NCBI RefSeq assembly: GCF_020905415.1
Contig: NZ_JAJJMP010000001.1
Location: forward strand, 491,501 to 555,500
DNA length: 64,000 nucleotides
Direction: 5' to 3'
Origin: Myroides oncorhynchi
Lineage (GTDB): Bacteria > Bacteroidota > Bacteroidia > Flavobacteriales > Flavobacteriaceae
In this document: piece after piece, positions 9,336 to 18,371 of the stretch
Layout of the letters: each line of letters begins with the position of its first letter
Position numbering within the stretch: position 1 is the first letter of the stretch
The notes under the pieces: generated by a model
The model's database searches: none
What the model saw: only the letters and a program-made list of their open reading frames with translations
Told to the model about the DNA's origin: nothing
Program-made: the position numbers and the translations under genes

Positions 9336-10802
9336 ATGAACGCAAAAACACATTTATTAAAAAACAAACTTGGAGTCTTAGCATTGGCATTAAGTTTATT
9401 AACTATCGGTAGTTGTTCTCAGAAAGACAATAAAACTACAAAGATGACAGCAGATATGGCTGAACAGATTGTAACTAATGGAAATTTAGAAGCAGAATTA
9501 ACTTCTCCTCCGTTTGTACCCAAACCTGTAGGAAGTAGAGACGCTGCTAAATTAAAAGTAAATCTAGAAATATTAGAACAAGAAGGTGAAATGGTGGACG
9601 GAGTAAAATATATGTATTGGACCTTCGGTGGTACAGTACCTGGTAGCTTTATCCGTACACGTGTAGGTGATGAAGTAGAGTTTACACTTAAAAATCACCC
9701 TGACAATAAACTTCCACACAACATAGATCTACATGCTGTGACAGGTCCAGGTGGAGGAGCAGCTTCTTCATTAGTCGCTCCAGGTCACGAAGTAACCTTC
9801 TCCTTCAAAACGCTACAACCAGGATTATATGTCTACCACTGTGCGACAGCTCCTGTAGGTATGCATATCGCTAATGGAATGTATGGATTAATCTTGGTAG
9901 AGCCTGAGGGTGGATTACCTCCTGTAGATAAAGAATACTACATCATGCAAGGAGATTTCTACACAAAAGGAAACTACGGTGAGAAAGGACTGCAACCTTT
10001 TGATATGAATAAAGCGTTAAAAGAACAACCTGACTATGTAGTATTTAATGGGCATGTAAATGGATTAGTAAACGAAAATGCGATTACTGCTAAAGTAGGA
10101 GAAACTATTCGTCTATACGTAGGTAATGGTGGACCTAACTTAGTGAGTTCATTCCACGTTATCGGAGAGATATTCGATAGAGTACATGTAGAAGGAGGCG
10201 ATCTAATCAACGAAAACGTTCAGACTACACTAATCCCTGCAGGGGGTGCAGCCATCGTAGAGTTCAAAGTAAATACTCCAGGTACTTTCGTTATCGTAGA
10301 CCACTCTATCTTTAGAGCATTTAATAAAGGGGCTCTAGGTATGCTGAAAGTAGAAGGAAAAGAAAATGAAAAAGTATTCGCTGGTAAGATCAGAGAAGGA
10401 GTTTATCTTCCTGAAGGTGGTACTATCCAAAATATGCCTAAAGAAGCTGCTAAAAAAGAAGTAATCGAAAACAAAACTGTAGCACAACAAATAGCTGATG
10501 GTAAAAATGTATTCACAAGAACTTGTTTTGCTTGTCACCAATCTGAAGGACAAGGTATAGATAAGATCTTCCCTCCACTTGCTAAATCTGACTATTTAAA
10601 TGCAGATGTAAACAGAGCAATAAAAGCAGTTATTAACGGACTACAAGGAGAAATTACTGTAAACAATGTAAAATACAACTCTATCATGACAAGTCAAGGG
10701 TTAAGTGACCAAGAGATAGCGGACGTACTTACTTATGTGTATAACAGTTGGGGAAATAATAAAACTGTAGTATCTCCTCAAATGGTTCAAAAAAATAGAT
10801 AA
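9336..10802 (+). CDS. nirK: Copper-containing nitrite reductase with C-terminal cytochrome c domain
   Basis: Reduces nitrite to nitric oxide. An N-terminal lipoprotein signal ends at Cys near residue 28 ([10 protein letters not shown]), so the enzyme is probably membrane-tethered in the periplasm. Two cupredoxin domains follow. The first carries the copper ligands in [17 protein letters not shown] and in [18 protein letters not shown] (type 1 Cys, His and Met; type 2 His residues). A class I cytochrome c domain is fused after about residue 385 with the haem motif CFACH and a distal Met region ([11 protein letters not shown]). The 488-residue length fits haem-fused NirK, where the haem likely receives electrons. 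It heads an operon with nirV and the SCO-like gene. Confidence 0.96.
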   Translation: MNAKTHLLKNKLGVLALALSLLTIGSCSQKDNKTTKMTADMAEQIVTNGNLEAELTSPPFVPKPVGSRDAAKLKVNLEILEQEGEMVDGVKYMYWTFGGTVPGSFIRTRVGDEVEFTLKNHPDNKLPHNIDLHAVTGPGGGAASSLVAPGHEVTFSFKTLQPGLYVYHCATAPVGMHIANGMYGLILVEPEGGLPPVDKEYYIMQGDFYTKGNYGEKGLQPFDMNKALKEQPDYVVFNGHVNGLVNENAITAKVGETIRLYVGNGGPNLVSSFHVIGEIFDRVHVEGGDLINENVQTTLIPAGGAAIVEFKVNTPGTFVIVDHSIFRAFNKGALGMLKVEGKENEKVFAGKIREGVYLPEGGTIQNMPKEAAKKEVIENKTVAQQIADGKNVFTRTCFACHQSEGQGIDKIFPPLAKSDYLNADVNRAIKAVINGLQGEITVNNVKYNSIMTSQGLSDQEIADVLTYVYNSWGNNKTVVSPQMVQKNR

Positions 10803-10803
10803 A

Positions 10804-11583
10804 ATGTTTTTTCTTAATAAATCAAATATCATCGTGTGTCTTCTGAGTGTACTGACATTTAGCTTGTCATATGCTCAGAAAGCCACACCGATGGTTACTA
10901 TTAAAGGTGGAACTTTTGTTCCACTATATGGTAGTACAGAAGAAGGCAACGCTAAAGTAGCTTCGTTCAAAATAGATCAATATGCTGTAACAAATGAGCA
11001 GTATGTTGAGTTTCTAAAGAAAAACCCTACCTATCAACGTTCACAAATTAAAGCTCTCTTCGCTAACAAAAGTTACTTAGCTCATTGGGTAGGTGACTTA
11101 GATTATGGAGATCTTAAAGCTAATGCTCCTGTAACTAACATCTCATGGTTTGCGGCTAAGAAATACTGCGAATTACAAGACAGAAGGTTACCTACTATGG
11201 ATGAATGGGAATATGTAGCAATGGCAGATGCGAAGAATATGGATGCACGAGAAAAAGAGGCGTATAACAAGTACATCTTAGCTTGGTATGAAACCCCAAA
11301 AACTTATGTCAATCCCGTTGGCAGTACATTTAAAAACTACTGGGGAGTATATGATATGCACGGATTAATCTGGGAGTGGGTATCAGACTATAACTCTATC
11401 TTCTTATCAGGTGAAAGCCGCAAGGATAAAGGGAATGACGAAAATCTATTTTGTGGCAGTGCATCTATTAATGCATCTGATCTAATGGACTATGCTGCAT
11501 TTATGAGATATGGATTCAGAGGTAGTCTAAGAGCTAACTTTACGACAAAGAACTTAGGATTTAGATGTGCAAAAAACTTATAA
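10804..11583 (+). CDS. nirV: NirV-like protein (FGE/SUMF1-fold, exported)
   Basis: 259 residues with a signal peptide (residues 1-24) and an FGE-sulfatase domain: FVPLYGSTEEGNAKVASFKI, APVTNISWFAAKKYCELQDR, RRLPTMDEWEYVA, WEWVSDYNS and a C-terminal NLGFRCA. The paired catalytic cysteines of true formylglycine-generating enzymes are missing before NLGFRC (the segment reads RYGFRGSLRANFTTK), so sulfatase activation is unlikely. Proteins of this fold next to nirK are known as NirV, of uncertain function. It starts one base after the nirK stop. The symbol is by family and context. Confidence 0.85.
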   Translation: MFFLNKSNIIVCLLSVLTFSLSYAQKATPMVTIKGGTFVPLYGSTEEGNAKVASFKIDQYAVTNEQYVEFLKKNPTYQRSQIKALFANKSYLAHWVGDLDYGDLKANAPVTNISWFAAKKYCELQDRRLPTMDEWEYVAMADAKNMDAREKEAYNKYILAWYETPKTYVNPVGSTFKNYWGVYDMHGLIWEWVSDYNSIFLSGESRKDKGNDENLFCGSASINASDLMDYAAFMRYGFRGSLRANFTTKNLGFRCAKNL

Positions 11584-11593
11584 TAGGAACATC

Positions 11594-12229
11594 ATGAAAA
11601 AAATACAAATAGCACTATCAGTTTGTTTTAGCTTATTATTAATTGGTTGTAACGAAACTAAAAAAACTGAAGAACAACTTCAAAGTACTGAACAAACAAC
11701 TGAACAAGTATCCGATAATAAAGAAATATCAGACTTATCTATCTATAACTTACCCTCTAAGTGGACCACACAAGATGGCAAAGACATCGAGTTAAAAGAC
11801 TTACAAGGCAATGTATTAGTGATGGTTATGATCTACACATCTTGTAAGGCTGCCTGTCCTCGATTAGTTGCAGATATGCGTAATATAGAAGAACGTGTAA
11901 AAGGTAAAAACTTAGATAAAGTCAAATATGTATTAGTAAGTATAGATCCAGAAGTAGATACGCCAGAACGTCTTAAAGCCTTTGCTAAAGAGAATAAGAT
12001 GGATGGTGACCAATGGATATTCTTGCGTTCCAACGAAGAAGATACTCGTGAGTTCGCAGCTACACTTGCTGTCAACTATAAAAAGATATCTCCTATGGAC
12101 TTCTCACACTCTAATATCATCAGTGTGTTTAATACTAAAGGAGAATTAGATTATCAACAAGAAGGACTTGGTGTAGACTATACTCCTACTGTTACAGAAA
12201 TAGAGAAACAATTGGCTCTAATTAAATAA
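11594..12229 (+). CDS. SCO1/SenC family copper chaperone lipoprotein
   Basis: Thioredoxin-fold protein with a lipoprotein signal (MKKIQIALSVCFSLLLIGCN), the copper-binding CKAACP motif (CxxxCP) near residue 85 and the downstream His in DFSHSNIISVF. SCO proteins deliver copper to cupredoxin-type centres. Placement after nirK suggests maturation of the nitrite reductase copper sites, which is inference. A frame open from 11567 would overlap nirV; the ATG at 11594 directly before the signal peptide is the better start. Confidence 0.92.
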   Translation: MKKIQIALSVCFSLLLIGCNETKKTEEQLQSTEQTTEQVSDNKEISDLSIYNLPSKWTTQDGKDIELKDLQGNVLVMVMIYTSCKAACPRLVADMRNIEERVKGKNLDKVKYVLVSIDPEVDTPERLKAFAKENKMDGDQWIFLRSNEEDTREFAATLAVNYKKISPMDFSHSNIISVFNTKGELDYQQEGLGVDYTPTVTEIEKQLALIK

Positions 12230-12250
12230 GAAAGTTAGTTATTAAATGCA

Positions 12251-12286
12251 AAACAGCGTTATGGCAATACTATAACGCTGTTTTTT
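12251..12286 (+). terminator. Terminator of the nirK operon
   Basis: Perfect 12-bp stem (AAACAGCGTTAT with ATAACGCTGTTT), 9-nt loop and a T tract. It sits between convergent operons and may work both ways. Confidence 0.88.
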
Positions 12287-12303
12287 GTATATTTTTCCAA
12301 GGT

Positions 12304-12759
12304 TTAATTTATCCCTCCGTAGCGTACAAAACTACCTAGTATTAACATAATGATGCTAATAGTAGTCACGGCTAAGATATGAAAGGTCATCAATGGCAAT
12401 TTCTTGATATCTGTCTTAAGACGTGGCAACACGTAAAACTGCGCACTTATAGCTAATAAGGCAATACCGATTAGACAGCTTAACTTAAGTGAGACAACGC
12501 GCTCTATGGGAGTTTCAAAAGCAAACCACGTAGCTATCTTGACATTATAGATATAAGCCATGCGAACTCCTGTTAATAGCATAATCAATAGAGCAGGCAT
12601 ACCGAACCACTCATATCTACTCTCGAAGTTAAATAACTTCTCTACTGATTGCTCTTTCCATACTTGAGGTAGTATTACTACACTTAACAAGATATGCCCT
12701 CCTACCCAAATAGTAGCTCCTAATAGGTGAAGTATTAATAAAAGGTGTAATTCATTCAT
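12304..12759 (-). CDS. CopD-like four-helix membrane protein
   Basis: 151 residues with four hydrophobic helices and conserved His residues in LHLLLILHLLGATIWVGGHI, resembling the CopD/YozB-type membrane family. It is the last gene of the norB-ric operon and overlaps the preceding gene by 4 bp (ATGA). A role in copper or haem handling for NO reductase is plausible from context but unproven. Confidence 0.7.
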   Translation of the reverse strand: MNELHLLLILHLLGATIWVGGHILLSVVILPQVWKEQSVEKLFNFESRYEWFGMPALLIMLLTGVRMAYIYNVKIATWFAFETPIERVVSLKLSCLIGIALLAISAQFYVLPRLKTDIKKLPLMTFHILAVTTISIIMLILGSFVRYGGIN

Positions 12760-13958
12760 GATTTTCTAATTTTTAAATAAGACCCTAAAAAGCATGCTAT
12801 ACTAACAGGTAACAATATAGATGCATAAAACAATAACAACGGTGTATTCTCTATCCATATCTCACCTATAAAACCTTGTAACCCCTGTATAAACAGAATA
12901 GCCTCTGTCAGTATAAATCCTGATAACAAGAGTATGATAGCTACTTTAGTCCAAGTATTCACGCTTAGTTTATACTCTTGTATCATTAGCCAAAGTCCAA
13001 AACCACTGAGTATACCAAGCATATTCAAATGTATAAAACCAACTATCCAACTGCGCAAAGCTTGCAGTTGAGTAGCTAACACTTCTGAGACAACGGCTAA
13101 CTGCATTGTTATTCGCATTATAAAACACAGTGCTGCTAGTATTATCAATAGCCATACAAATACTCCTTGTTTATTAGTTCTTGTCTTAATTGCACTAAAA
13201 ACAGGCTTTACTAAATATCCTACTGCATATAGTTGTAGAAAAACTCCTATCACACTTAAATAGTGTAAAACAGGCAACTCCACATACCAACTTAAAGGTA
13301 ATGCATAGGTTAACACCACAGACAATATCCACGTATAATAAAATGGTTTAAACTTCGATAAAGAGTAGCCTTTAAATACAGTAGTAAATAATAAAGTAAT
13401 GAATGCTGTCATAAACCATCCATCAAACTGAAAATGCAAAAATAACTGTATGCAAATTTGGTAGAACGCACTTGTCTTACCTAACATTCCTACTGCAGGG
13501 CCTAAACACCAAACTCCTAAAGTAGAAAGAACCATAAAGAACAGTGCTGTCTTTAGGAGTGTACCTTGTTGTGTTCCTAATACAGTATTGTATTTCCATA
13601 AATGAACTACAAAAATATAAGAACAAATAATGTGTAAAGTAGAGAATGTGATAGATGCGGCTGCATATCCCATAATAGGAAAGGTAACTGCCATTCCCAA
13701 TACAGCCAACTGAGTAATCCAAAACAACCTCGTGTAAAATCGTTGTTCTTTTGGAGTATCAAGAGCAAATTTCTGTACAAATAATACATAGGCTAATAAA
13801 TATAACCATCCTAATAGTGCTATGTGTGAATGTGTGTGTAGTATGTATAAAAATGTCACCCCTTCTATCGGATAAACGAACATACTTCTAAGTAACAATC
13901 CAAATAGTGCTGCTACTAAAAAGTTAACTAAGAGTATGATGTAATAAATAGGTTTCAT
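12756..13958 (-). CDS. Polytopic membrane protein of the NO reductase operon
   Basis: 400 residues, about 10-12 transmembrane helices. An early HTHSHIALLGWLYLLAYVLF segment and further membrane His residues (HLHFQFDGWFMTAF, FIHLNMLGILSGFG) recall haem-copper oxidase subunit I or NnrS proteins, but I do not see a complete cofactor ligand set. It lies 62 bp after ric and overlaps the CopD-like gene. The context suggests a function in NO metabolism, assembly or haem/copper homeostasis. The family could not be named. Confidence 0.75.
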   Translation of the reverse strand: MKPIYYIILLVNFLVAALFGLLLRSMFVYPIEGVTFLYILHTHSHIALLGWLYLLAYVLFVQKFALDTPKEQRFYTRLFWITQLAVLGMAVTFPIMGYAAASITFSTLHIICSYIFVVHLWKYNTVLGTQQGTLLKTALFFMVLSTLGVWCLGPAVGMLGKTSAFYQICIQLFLHFQFDGWFMTAFITLLFTTVFKGYSLSKFKPFYYTWILSVVLTYALPLSWYVELPVLHYLSVIGVFLQLYAVGYLVKPVFSAIKTRTNKQGVFVWLLIILAALCFIMRITMQLAVVSEVLATQLQALRSWIVGFIHLNMLGILSGFGLWLMIQEYKLSVNTWTKVAIILLLSGFILTEAILFIQGLQGFIGEIWIENTPLLLFYASILLPVSIACFLGSYLKIRKS

Positions 13959-14020
13959 ACGTTTTTATACAAGAAGTGCCTCAATACTAAGATAAGGCAC
14001 TTCTATAACAATTAAAAATA

Positions 14021-14734
14021 TTATGCGAACTTTTGTTCTAATACTATAGCACTTGGAAACAATATATTATTTTCTAAGTGAATGTGTTTATGCAAATCCT
14101 CTTCAAATTCTTTTAACATTGCATACGTCACTTTATAGGTATTACACCCATCAGCTGGTGGAGTATAATTATTTGACAACTCTGCTATTTTTCGGAAACG
14201 TTCTCCCTCTCCATCATGTTCATGCATCATCATGGCTACAGGATTTTGCACCGTACCGAAGTGAGGTGTATTAAGCGGTTGTCCTGAGATGGTAGATGAT
14301 ACCATCTGGCGAACAAATGGAAATAGAACCAACTCTTCTTTTTTAAGGTGTTGACTAAGCTCTTGAGCACAACCAATAAACAGCTCATTTATCTCATGTA
14401 ACTCAGGGTGTCTATCTCCGTGCACTCTACTTAGTTTATTTAAAAACTGTAGTAACACAGGTATTTTCTCTTCCACATATCTGTGATGCGTTTTCTCTAT
14501 ATAATCAGCCAATAAATCTAATGGCCATTGTCTAAAGTCAATACTACCCTCTGCCTGTTGTGTTAATAGGCGTTCTAACTCTCCTACTAATTCCTCTTGA
14601 TTCACTGATTTTTTCTCACATACTTCATCTATGGTACGTCCTCCTTTACAACAGAAGTCTATTCCATATCTATTAAATATTGCTGCTGTTCTAAAATCTT
14701 CTGCTACAAATGAGCCAACTGTTCTATTTTTCAT
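14021..14734 (-). CDS. ric: Iron-sulfur cluster repair di-iron protein (Ric/ScdA/YtfE)
   Basis: Cytosolic protein that repairs nitrosatively damaged Fe-S clusters. The N-terminal ScdA_N domain contains FNRYGIDFCCKGG, and the hemerythrin-like domain supplies His/Glu iron ligands in THHRYVEEKIP, VHGDRHPEL, LSQHLKKEELVLFP, MMMHEHDGEGE and DLHKHIHLENNILFP. The 237-residue length is typical. It overlaps the end of norB by 11 bp, so the two are cotranscribed and possibly coupled, a common nitrosative stress pairing. Confidence 0.95.
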   Translation of the reverse strand: MKNRTVGSFVAEDFRTAAIFNRYGIDFCCKGGRTIDEVCEKKSVNQEELVGELERLLTQQAEGSIDFRQWPLDLLADYIEKTHHRYVEEKIPVLLQFLNKLSRVHGDRHPELHEINELFIGCAQELSQHLKKEELVLFPFVRQMVSSTISGQPLNTPHFGTVQNPVAMMMHEHDGEGERFRKIAELSNNYTPPADGCNTYKVTYAMLKEFEEDLHKHIHLENNILFPSAIVLEQKFA

Positions 14735-16973
14735 GATTGCTTTTTTTAAATGTTAGTTTGAAAACAAATAATACGACAGCGAATATTCCCACTGTAAATA
14801 CTACATCTCCTATTGTACGAAGCCATTTTAAGGTATTCATAGCTGGTAGTTGCATCAACTCACTTGAGCGAGCATACCACATCCCGTGTTGAATACTTTC
14901 GATCGCTTGCCATATTCCTATTGGTAATAGACTTAATAATGCCATTAATAACAATCCTAAGTTCAGTCCCCAAAACCCTATTTTTAATAACTTATCATTC
15001 CATTTGACATCTCTATAAATACTTCTAAGTACAAATAACATTAACCCTATTCCCAACATTCCATATACTCCGAATAAGGCAGTATGTGCGTGAAGAGGTG
15101 TTGTATTAAGTCCTTGTACATAATAAAGAGCTATTGGTGGATTGATAATAAACCCAAACACTCCCGCTCCTAAGAAGTTCCAGAATGCCACTGCTATCAT
15201 AAAGTATATTGGCCATTTATAATCTTCTAACCACCCTTTATGAGTAGATAACTTATAGTTCTCATACGCTTCATACCCTATCAGTGTTAAAGGCACTACT
15301 TCAAGCGCACTAAATGTAGCTCCTAATGCCATTACAGCTGTTGGTGTACCTGAGAAGTATAAGTGATGGAATGTTCCTATTATCCCTCCTGACATAAACA
15401 CTATCGTAGAGAATAATGCACCATTAGTAGCTGTTTTTGTTTTAATCAATCCCATTCGCACGAATAAGAAAGCTAACACTACAGTTGCAAATACTTCAAA
15501 GAAACCTTCTACCCATAAATGCACTACCCACCATCTCCAATACTCTGCTATGGCTAAGTTAGTTTGTCTTCCCCACATTAATCCAGCTCCATAGAATAAG
15601 GCAATAGCCCCACATGAGATTAAGAATAAGATAATCAAGTTTCGATGTTGACTACCTTTCTCTTTTAATACAGGTATAAGTGGTCTTATCATTAATGCTA
15701 ACCATACAAACAAACCAACAAATAAGAATATCTGCCAGAAACGTCCTAAGTCTACATATTCATATCCTTGATGACCAAACCAGAAGTTTTGTACTAAGTC
15801 AAGTTTCTGCATAATACCAAACCACTGTCCTATCATAGAACCAAGCACAATAATCAGTAAGGCAACAAATAAGAAATTCACTCCGAATACTTGGAACTTA
15901 GGATCTTTACCTCCTACAGCAGGCGATATATATAACCCTGTACCTAACCACGCTGTCGCAATCCAAAAAATAGCCAACTGTGTATGCCATGTACGAGTCA
16001 CAGAATAAGGTAAGATCTGATCTAATGGAATACCATATAGTCCCTGTCCTTCTACACCATAGTGTGCTGTTAGAATACCTAGTGCTACCTGTAATAACAT
16101 TAACAGACATACCACCCAGAAGTACTTCTTCAGAATAGTCATACTCTTAGTCACTACCCCATTTGACACAGGATCTATTGCAGGCACCATCTCTTCCTCT
16201 TCTTGTTTAGATGCGACGTGATAGTACACTAATACTCCTACTGCAAAGATTAACAAGATAACACTTACTCCTGACCAAGCGATAAGAGGTGTTGTAGCTA
16301 CGTTACCTACTAAATCTTCTGCAGGCCAGTTATGGGTATAACTTACATCATTATCAGGCCTATTCGTTACTGTAGCCCAAGTAGCCCAAAAGAAGAAAGC
16401 ATTTAGTTGTTTTAATCTAGTTGGATCTGTTATTGAATTATTCGGGATAGCATAGTCTTTACGCAATTGTGCAAACTCTGAATCATCAGTAAATAGTTTA
16501 CTATAATATTCTTGAAGATATAGACGAGCCATATTACGCTCTTCTGATATCGTTAAGACTCCAGTAGCTTTATTGTATGTATTAGATCTAACGTTATTTT
16601 GAAGATGTGCTTTTAAGTAGGCTTGCTCTTCTACAGATGCTTCTGTATAAGGCTTACCATACTTTTCATTAGCATAATAATCTAATAAATACACAGCCTC
16701 TCTATGTAGATAGTCAGCAGTCCAGTCAGGTGCCACATAAGCTCCATGTCCCCACACTGAACCTACTTCCTGTCCACCTATACTCTGCCAGACATTCTGA
16801 CCGTCTTTTATATCACTTGCTAATAATACTTCAGTTCCATTCACAGTCTTTACTACTGTCGGAACTGGTGGAGCTTCTTGATATATCTCAATACCAAAAT
16901 AACCAAGAACCCCAAATGAGAATAACATTACTATCGTGAATGCTATCCATAATTTCTTTTGCCTTTTGTCCAT
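14724..16973 (-). CDS. norB: Quinol-dependent nitric oxide reductase (single-subunit qNorB)
   Basis: Reduces two NO to N2O at the inner membrane. A periplasmic N-terminal domain replaces cytochrome c subunit NorC (residues about 35-220, first helix at 8-30, with SIGGQEVGSVWGHGAYVAPD). It is followed by a 12-helix haem-copper core with ligands in RTWHTQLAIFWIATAWLG, WWVVHLWVEGFFEVFA (His and the catalytic Glu region), GTFHHLYFSG and LHAHTALFGVYGMLG. The 749-residue length and absence of norC point to the quinol-oxidising type. The ATG lies just after the putative Rrf2 operator. Confidence 0.96.
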   Translation of the reverse strand: MDKRQKKLWIAFTIVMLFSFGVLGYFGIEIYQEAPPVPTVVKTVNGTEVLLASDIKDGQNVWQSIGGQEVGSVWGHGAYVAPDWTADYLHREAVYLLDYYANEKYGKPYTEASVEEQAYLKAHLQNNVRSNTYNKATGVLTISEERNMARLYLQEYYSKLFTDDSEFAQLRKDYAIPNNSITDPTRLKQLNAFFFWATWATVTNRPDNDVSYTHNWPAEDLVGNVATTPLIAWSGVSVILLIFAVGVLVYYHVASKQEEEEMVPAIDPVSNGVVTKSMTILKKYFWVVCLLMLLQVALGILTAHYGVEGQGLYGIPLDQILPYSVTRTWHTQLAIFWIATAWLGTGLYISPAVGGKDPKFQVFGVNFLFVALLIIVLGSMIGQWFGIMQKLDLVQNFWFGHQGYEYVDLGRFWQIFLFVGLFVWLALMIRPLIPVLKEKGSQHRNLIILFLISCGAIALFYGAGLMWGRQTNLAIAEYWRWWVVHLWVEGFFEVFATVVLAFLFVRMGLIKTKTATNGALFSTIVFMSGGIIGTFHHLYFSGTPTAVMALGATFSALEVVPLTLIGYEAYENYKLSTHKGWLEDYKWPIYFMIAVAFWNFLGAGVFGFIINPPIALYYVQGLNTTPLHAHTALFGVYGMLGIGLMLFVLRSIYRDVKWNDKLLKIGFWGLNLGLLLMALLSLLPIGIWQAIESIQHGMWYARSSELMQLPAMNTLKWLRTIGDVVFTVGIFAVVLFVFKLTFKKSNHEK

Positions 16974-16985
16974 ATTGTCTAATAG

Positions 16986-17001
16986 AAGATGTTTTTGTCT
17001 T
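16986..17001 (-). promoter_or_regulatory. Putative Rrf2/NsrR-like operator upstream of norB
   Basis: On the minus strand AAGACA-AAAA-CATCTT followed by CTAT matches the nirK site AAGACA-TTAT-TGTCTT followed by CTAT. It ends 13 bp before the norB start codon. The regulator assignment is inferred from the neighbouring Rrf2 gene. Confidence 0.5.
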
Positions 17002-17012
17002 TTATGTTTATA

Positions 17013-17035
17013 TAAAAAAAGGGAAGTTACTCCCT
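17013..17035 (-). terminator. Terminator between the Rrf2 gene and norB
   Basis: On the minus strand AGGGA pairs with TCCCT and is followed by seven T. The 5-bp stem is short, so it may be partial, and the regulator and norB may be separate transcripts. Confidence 0.55.
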
Positions 17036-17043
17036 ACGTATAA

Positions 17044-17478
17044 TTACACCTTTAAAAAAGTATCACCAGATTTGGTACCATTGGCTAACTCTTTTAAAGT
17101 AGTAGTTTCTAACATTTGCCTTAACCCTTCACGAATCGCTTTAAACTTAAAGTGCACAGGACAAGGATGAGTTTCAGAACACTCTGCTAATCCCAATCCA
17201 CATCCCTTATAGATAGAATCTCCATCTATAATATTCACGACCTCACATAATTTTACCTTATCTAAATTAGATACAGGTATTTCAAATCCTCCACCTACAC
17301 CTTTCACTGATTCAATAATTCCACTCTTAGAAAGCTTCTGAAGTATCTTAGCTGTAAAAGCTTCCGGAGCGTCTATCTCTTTCGCTATTTCTTTAAAGCC
17401 TACACGTTCTCCTTTCAGTGAAGAAACTGAAATAAAAACGATTGAACGAATAGCATACTCACAAGCTTTAGAAAACAT
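17044..17478 (-). CDS. Rrf2 family transcriptional regulator (NsrR-like)
   Basis: 144 residues. A winged helix-turn-helix starts MFSKACEYAIRSIVFISVSS with GFKEIAKEIDAPEAFTAKIL as recognition region. Three cysteines near residues 92-106 (CGLGLAECSETHPC, spacing Cx6Cx5C) fit Fe-S cluster ligation. It sits directly upstream of norB-ric, so it is the likely NO-sensing repressor of this module. An ATG at 17511 would add 11 residues but lies upstream of the -7 element, so the start at 17478 is preferred. The cluster and its NO response are inferred from the family. Confidence 0.9.
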   Translation of the reverse strand: MFSKACEYAIRSIVFISVSSLKGERVGFKEIAKEIDAPEAFTAKILQKLSKSGIIESVKGVGGGFEIPVSNLDKVKLCEVVNIIDGDSIYKGCGLGLAECSETHPCPVHFKFKAIREGLRQMLETTTLKELANGTKSGDTFLKV

Positions 17479-17497
17479 ATCATTTACTTTTACACTA

Positions 17498-17505
17498 CAA
17501 ATATA
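17498..17505 (-). promoter_or_regulatory. -7 promoter element of the Rrf2 gene (TATATTTG)
   Basis: Exact TAnnTTTG match on the minus strand, 19 bp before the chosen ATG at 17478. It rules out the longer start at 17511. Confidence 0.55.
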
Positions 17506-17554
17506 AAACATAATTTAGACATAAAAGATAAAAAAGTCCTTTATATGTAAATAA

Positions 17555-17592
17555 AAAAAGCAACATTAGTTTTTAAGCTAATGTTGCTTTTT
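17555..17592 (-). terminator. Terminator after the DUF721 gene
   Basis: 15-bp stem (AAAAAGCAACATTAG with CTAATGTTGCTTTTT), 8-nt loop. It ends the ftsY-lipoprotein-DUF721 transcript on the minus strand and is symmetrical enough to act in both directions. Confidence 0.82.
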
Positions 17593-17613
17593 ATCATTTT
17601 GATTATAAACAAT

Positions 17614-17925
17614 TTATCTAAACACAATATCCGCAATTACATCTCTTCCCAAATCTTCATTGATCATACGAATAATTTTACTTTTACCATAAGTCAATTC
17701 CTCACGCACTATAGGAGAAGATAAAGCCACATATAACACATCTCTCTTTAAAAGAATATCTAAAGTATAATTTGCTATACCAGGCCCCAATAAATTCTTC
17801 CAAGCTGTACGCACATCCAAATTATCTATCCCTTTATCAAGGTTATTTGACTGGATAAAGATTTTCAAAAGATCCTGTATACTACTTTCTTCTCTGATAC
17901 GCTTATTTACATCATACTTTTTCAA
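17614..17925 (-). CDS. DUF721 (DciA-like) protein
   Basis: 103 residues matching the short Bacteroidota DUF721 form, with a central AWKNLLGPGIANYT and VLYVALSSPIVREELTYGKS. DciA proteins of this domain help load the replicative helicase where DnaC/DnaI is absent. That role is a family-level inference. It is the third gene of a minus-strand set after ftsY and a lipoprotein gene. Confidence 0.85.
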   Translation of the reverse strand: MKKYDVNKRIREESSIQDLLKIFIQSNNLDKGIDNLDVRTAWKNLLGPGIANYTLDILLKRDVLYVALSSPIVREELTYGKSKIIRMINEDLGRDVIADIVFR

Positions 17926-17934
17926 TATACTCTC

Positions 17935-18366
17935 TTATTTAAGTGTAAATGGTACTGCTTTTTTATAATAATACATGATATCATTTTCATTCTTCACTAC
18001 AAACTCGTCCTCATCCAATTTTATCAATTCCTCTTTCCACTCAGCAAAATCAGTTTTATATTTTAACCAAGTTATACCATTCTCATTAATTATAGTAAGC
18101 TTTTCAGCTACCTCATTAGTTAAATACTCACCGTTAACCTGAGGCATAACCTTCTGACGAATCCCTTCTCCCTTCTCATTAATTTCGAAGTAATCTATTG
18201 ATGCATTGATAGTGTAGTCTTTCACCTCACCTTCAGGCATCTTAGCTTTCTCTATTTCCCAATACCCATTCATCACTTTTAAGTCTTCATTAGTGTAAGT
18301 TTTCCCACAACTAACAACCAAAAACAAAATACTAGCAAAAAAAACTTTATATACTTTAGTCATCAC
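17935..18366 (-). CDS. Small lipocalin-like lipoprotein
   Basis: 143 residues with a lipoprotein signal ending FLVVSCGK near Cys 20, then a beta-rich domain (MNGYWEIEKAKMPEGEVKDY, ITWLKYKTDFAEWKEELIKL) resembling lipocalin-like domains of Bacteroidota. No enzymatic motif is seen. It lies 5 bp after ftsY and 9 bp before DUF721. Confidence 0.75.
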   Translation of the reverse strand: MMTKVYKVFFASILFLVVSCGKTYTNEDLKVMNGYWEIEKAKMPEGEVKDYTINASIDYFEINEKGEGIRQKVMPQVNGEYLTNEVAEKLTIINENGITWLKYKTDFAEWKEELIKLDEDEFVVKNENDIMYYYKKAVPFTLK

Positions 18367-18371
18367 TTCAC

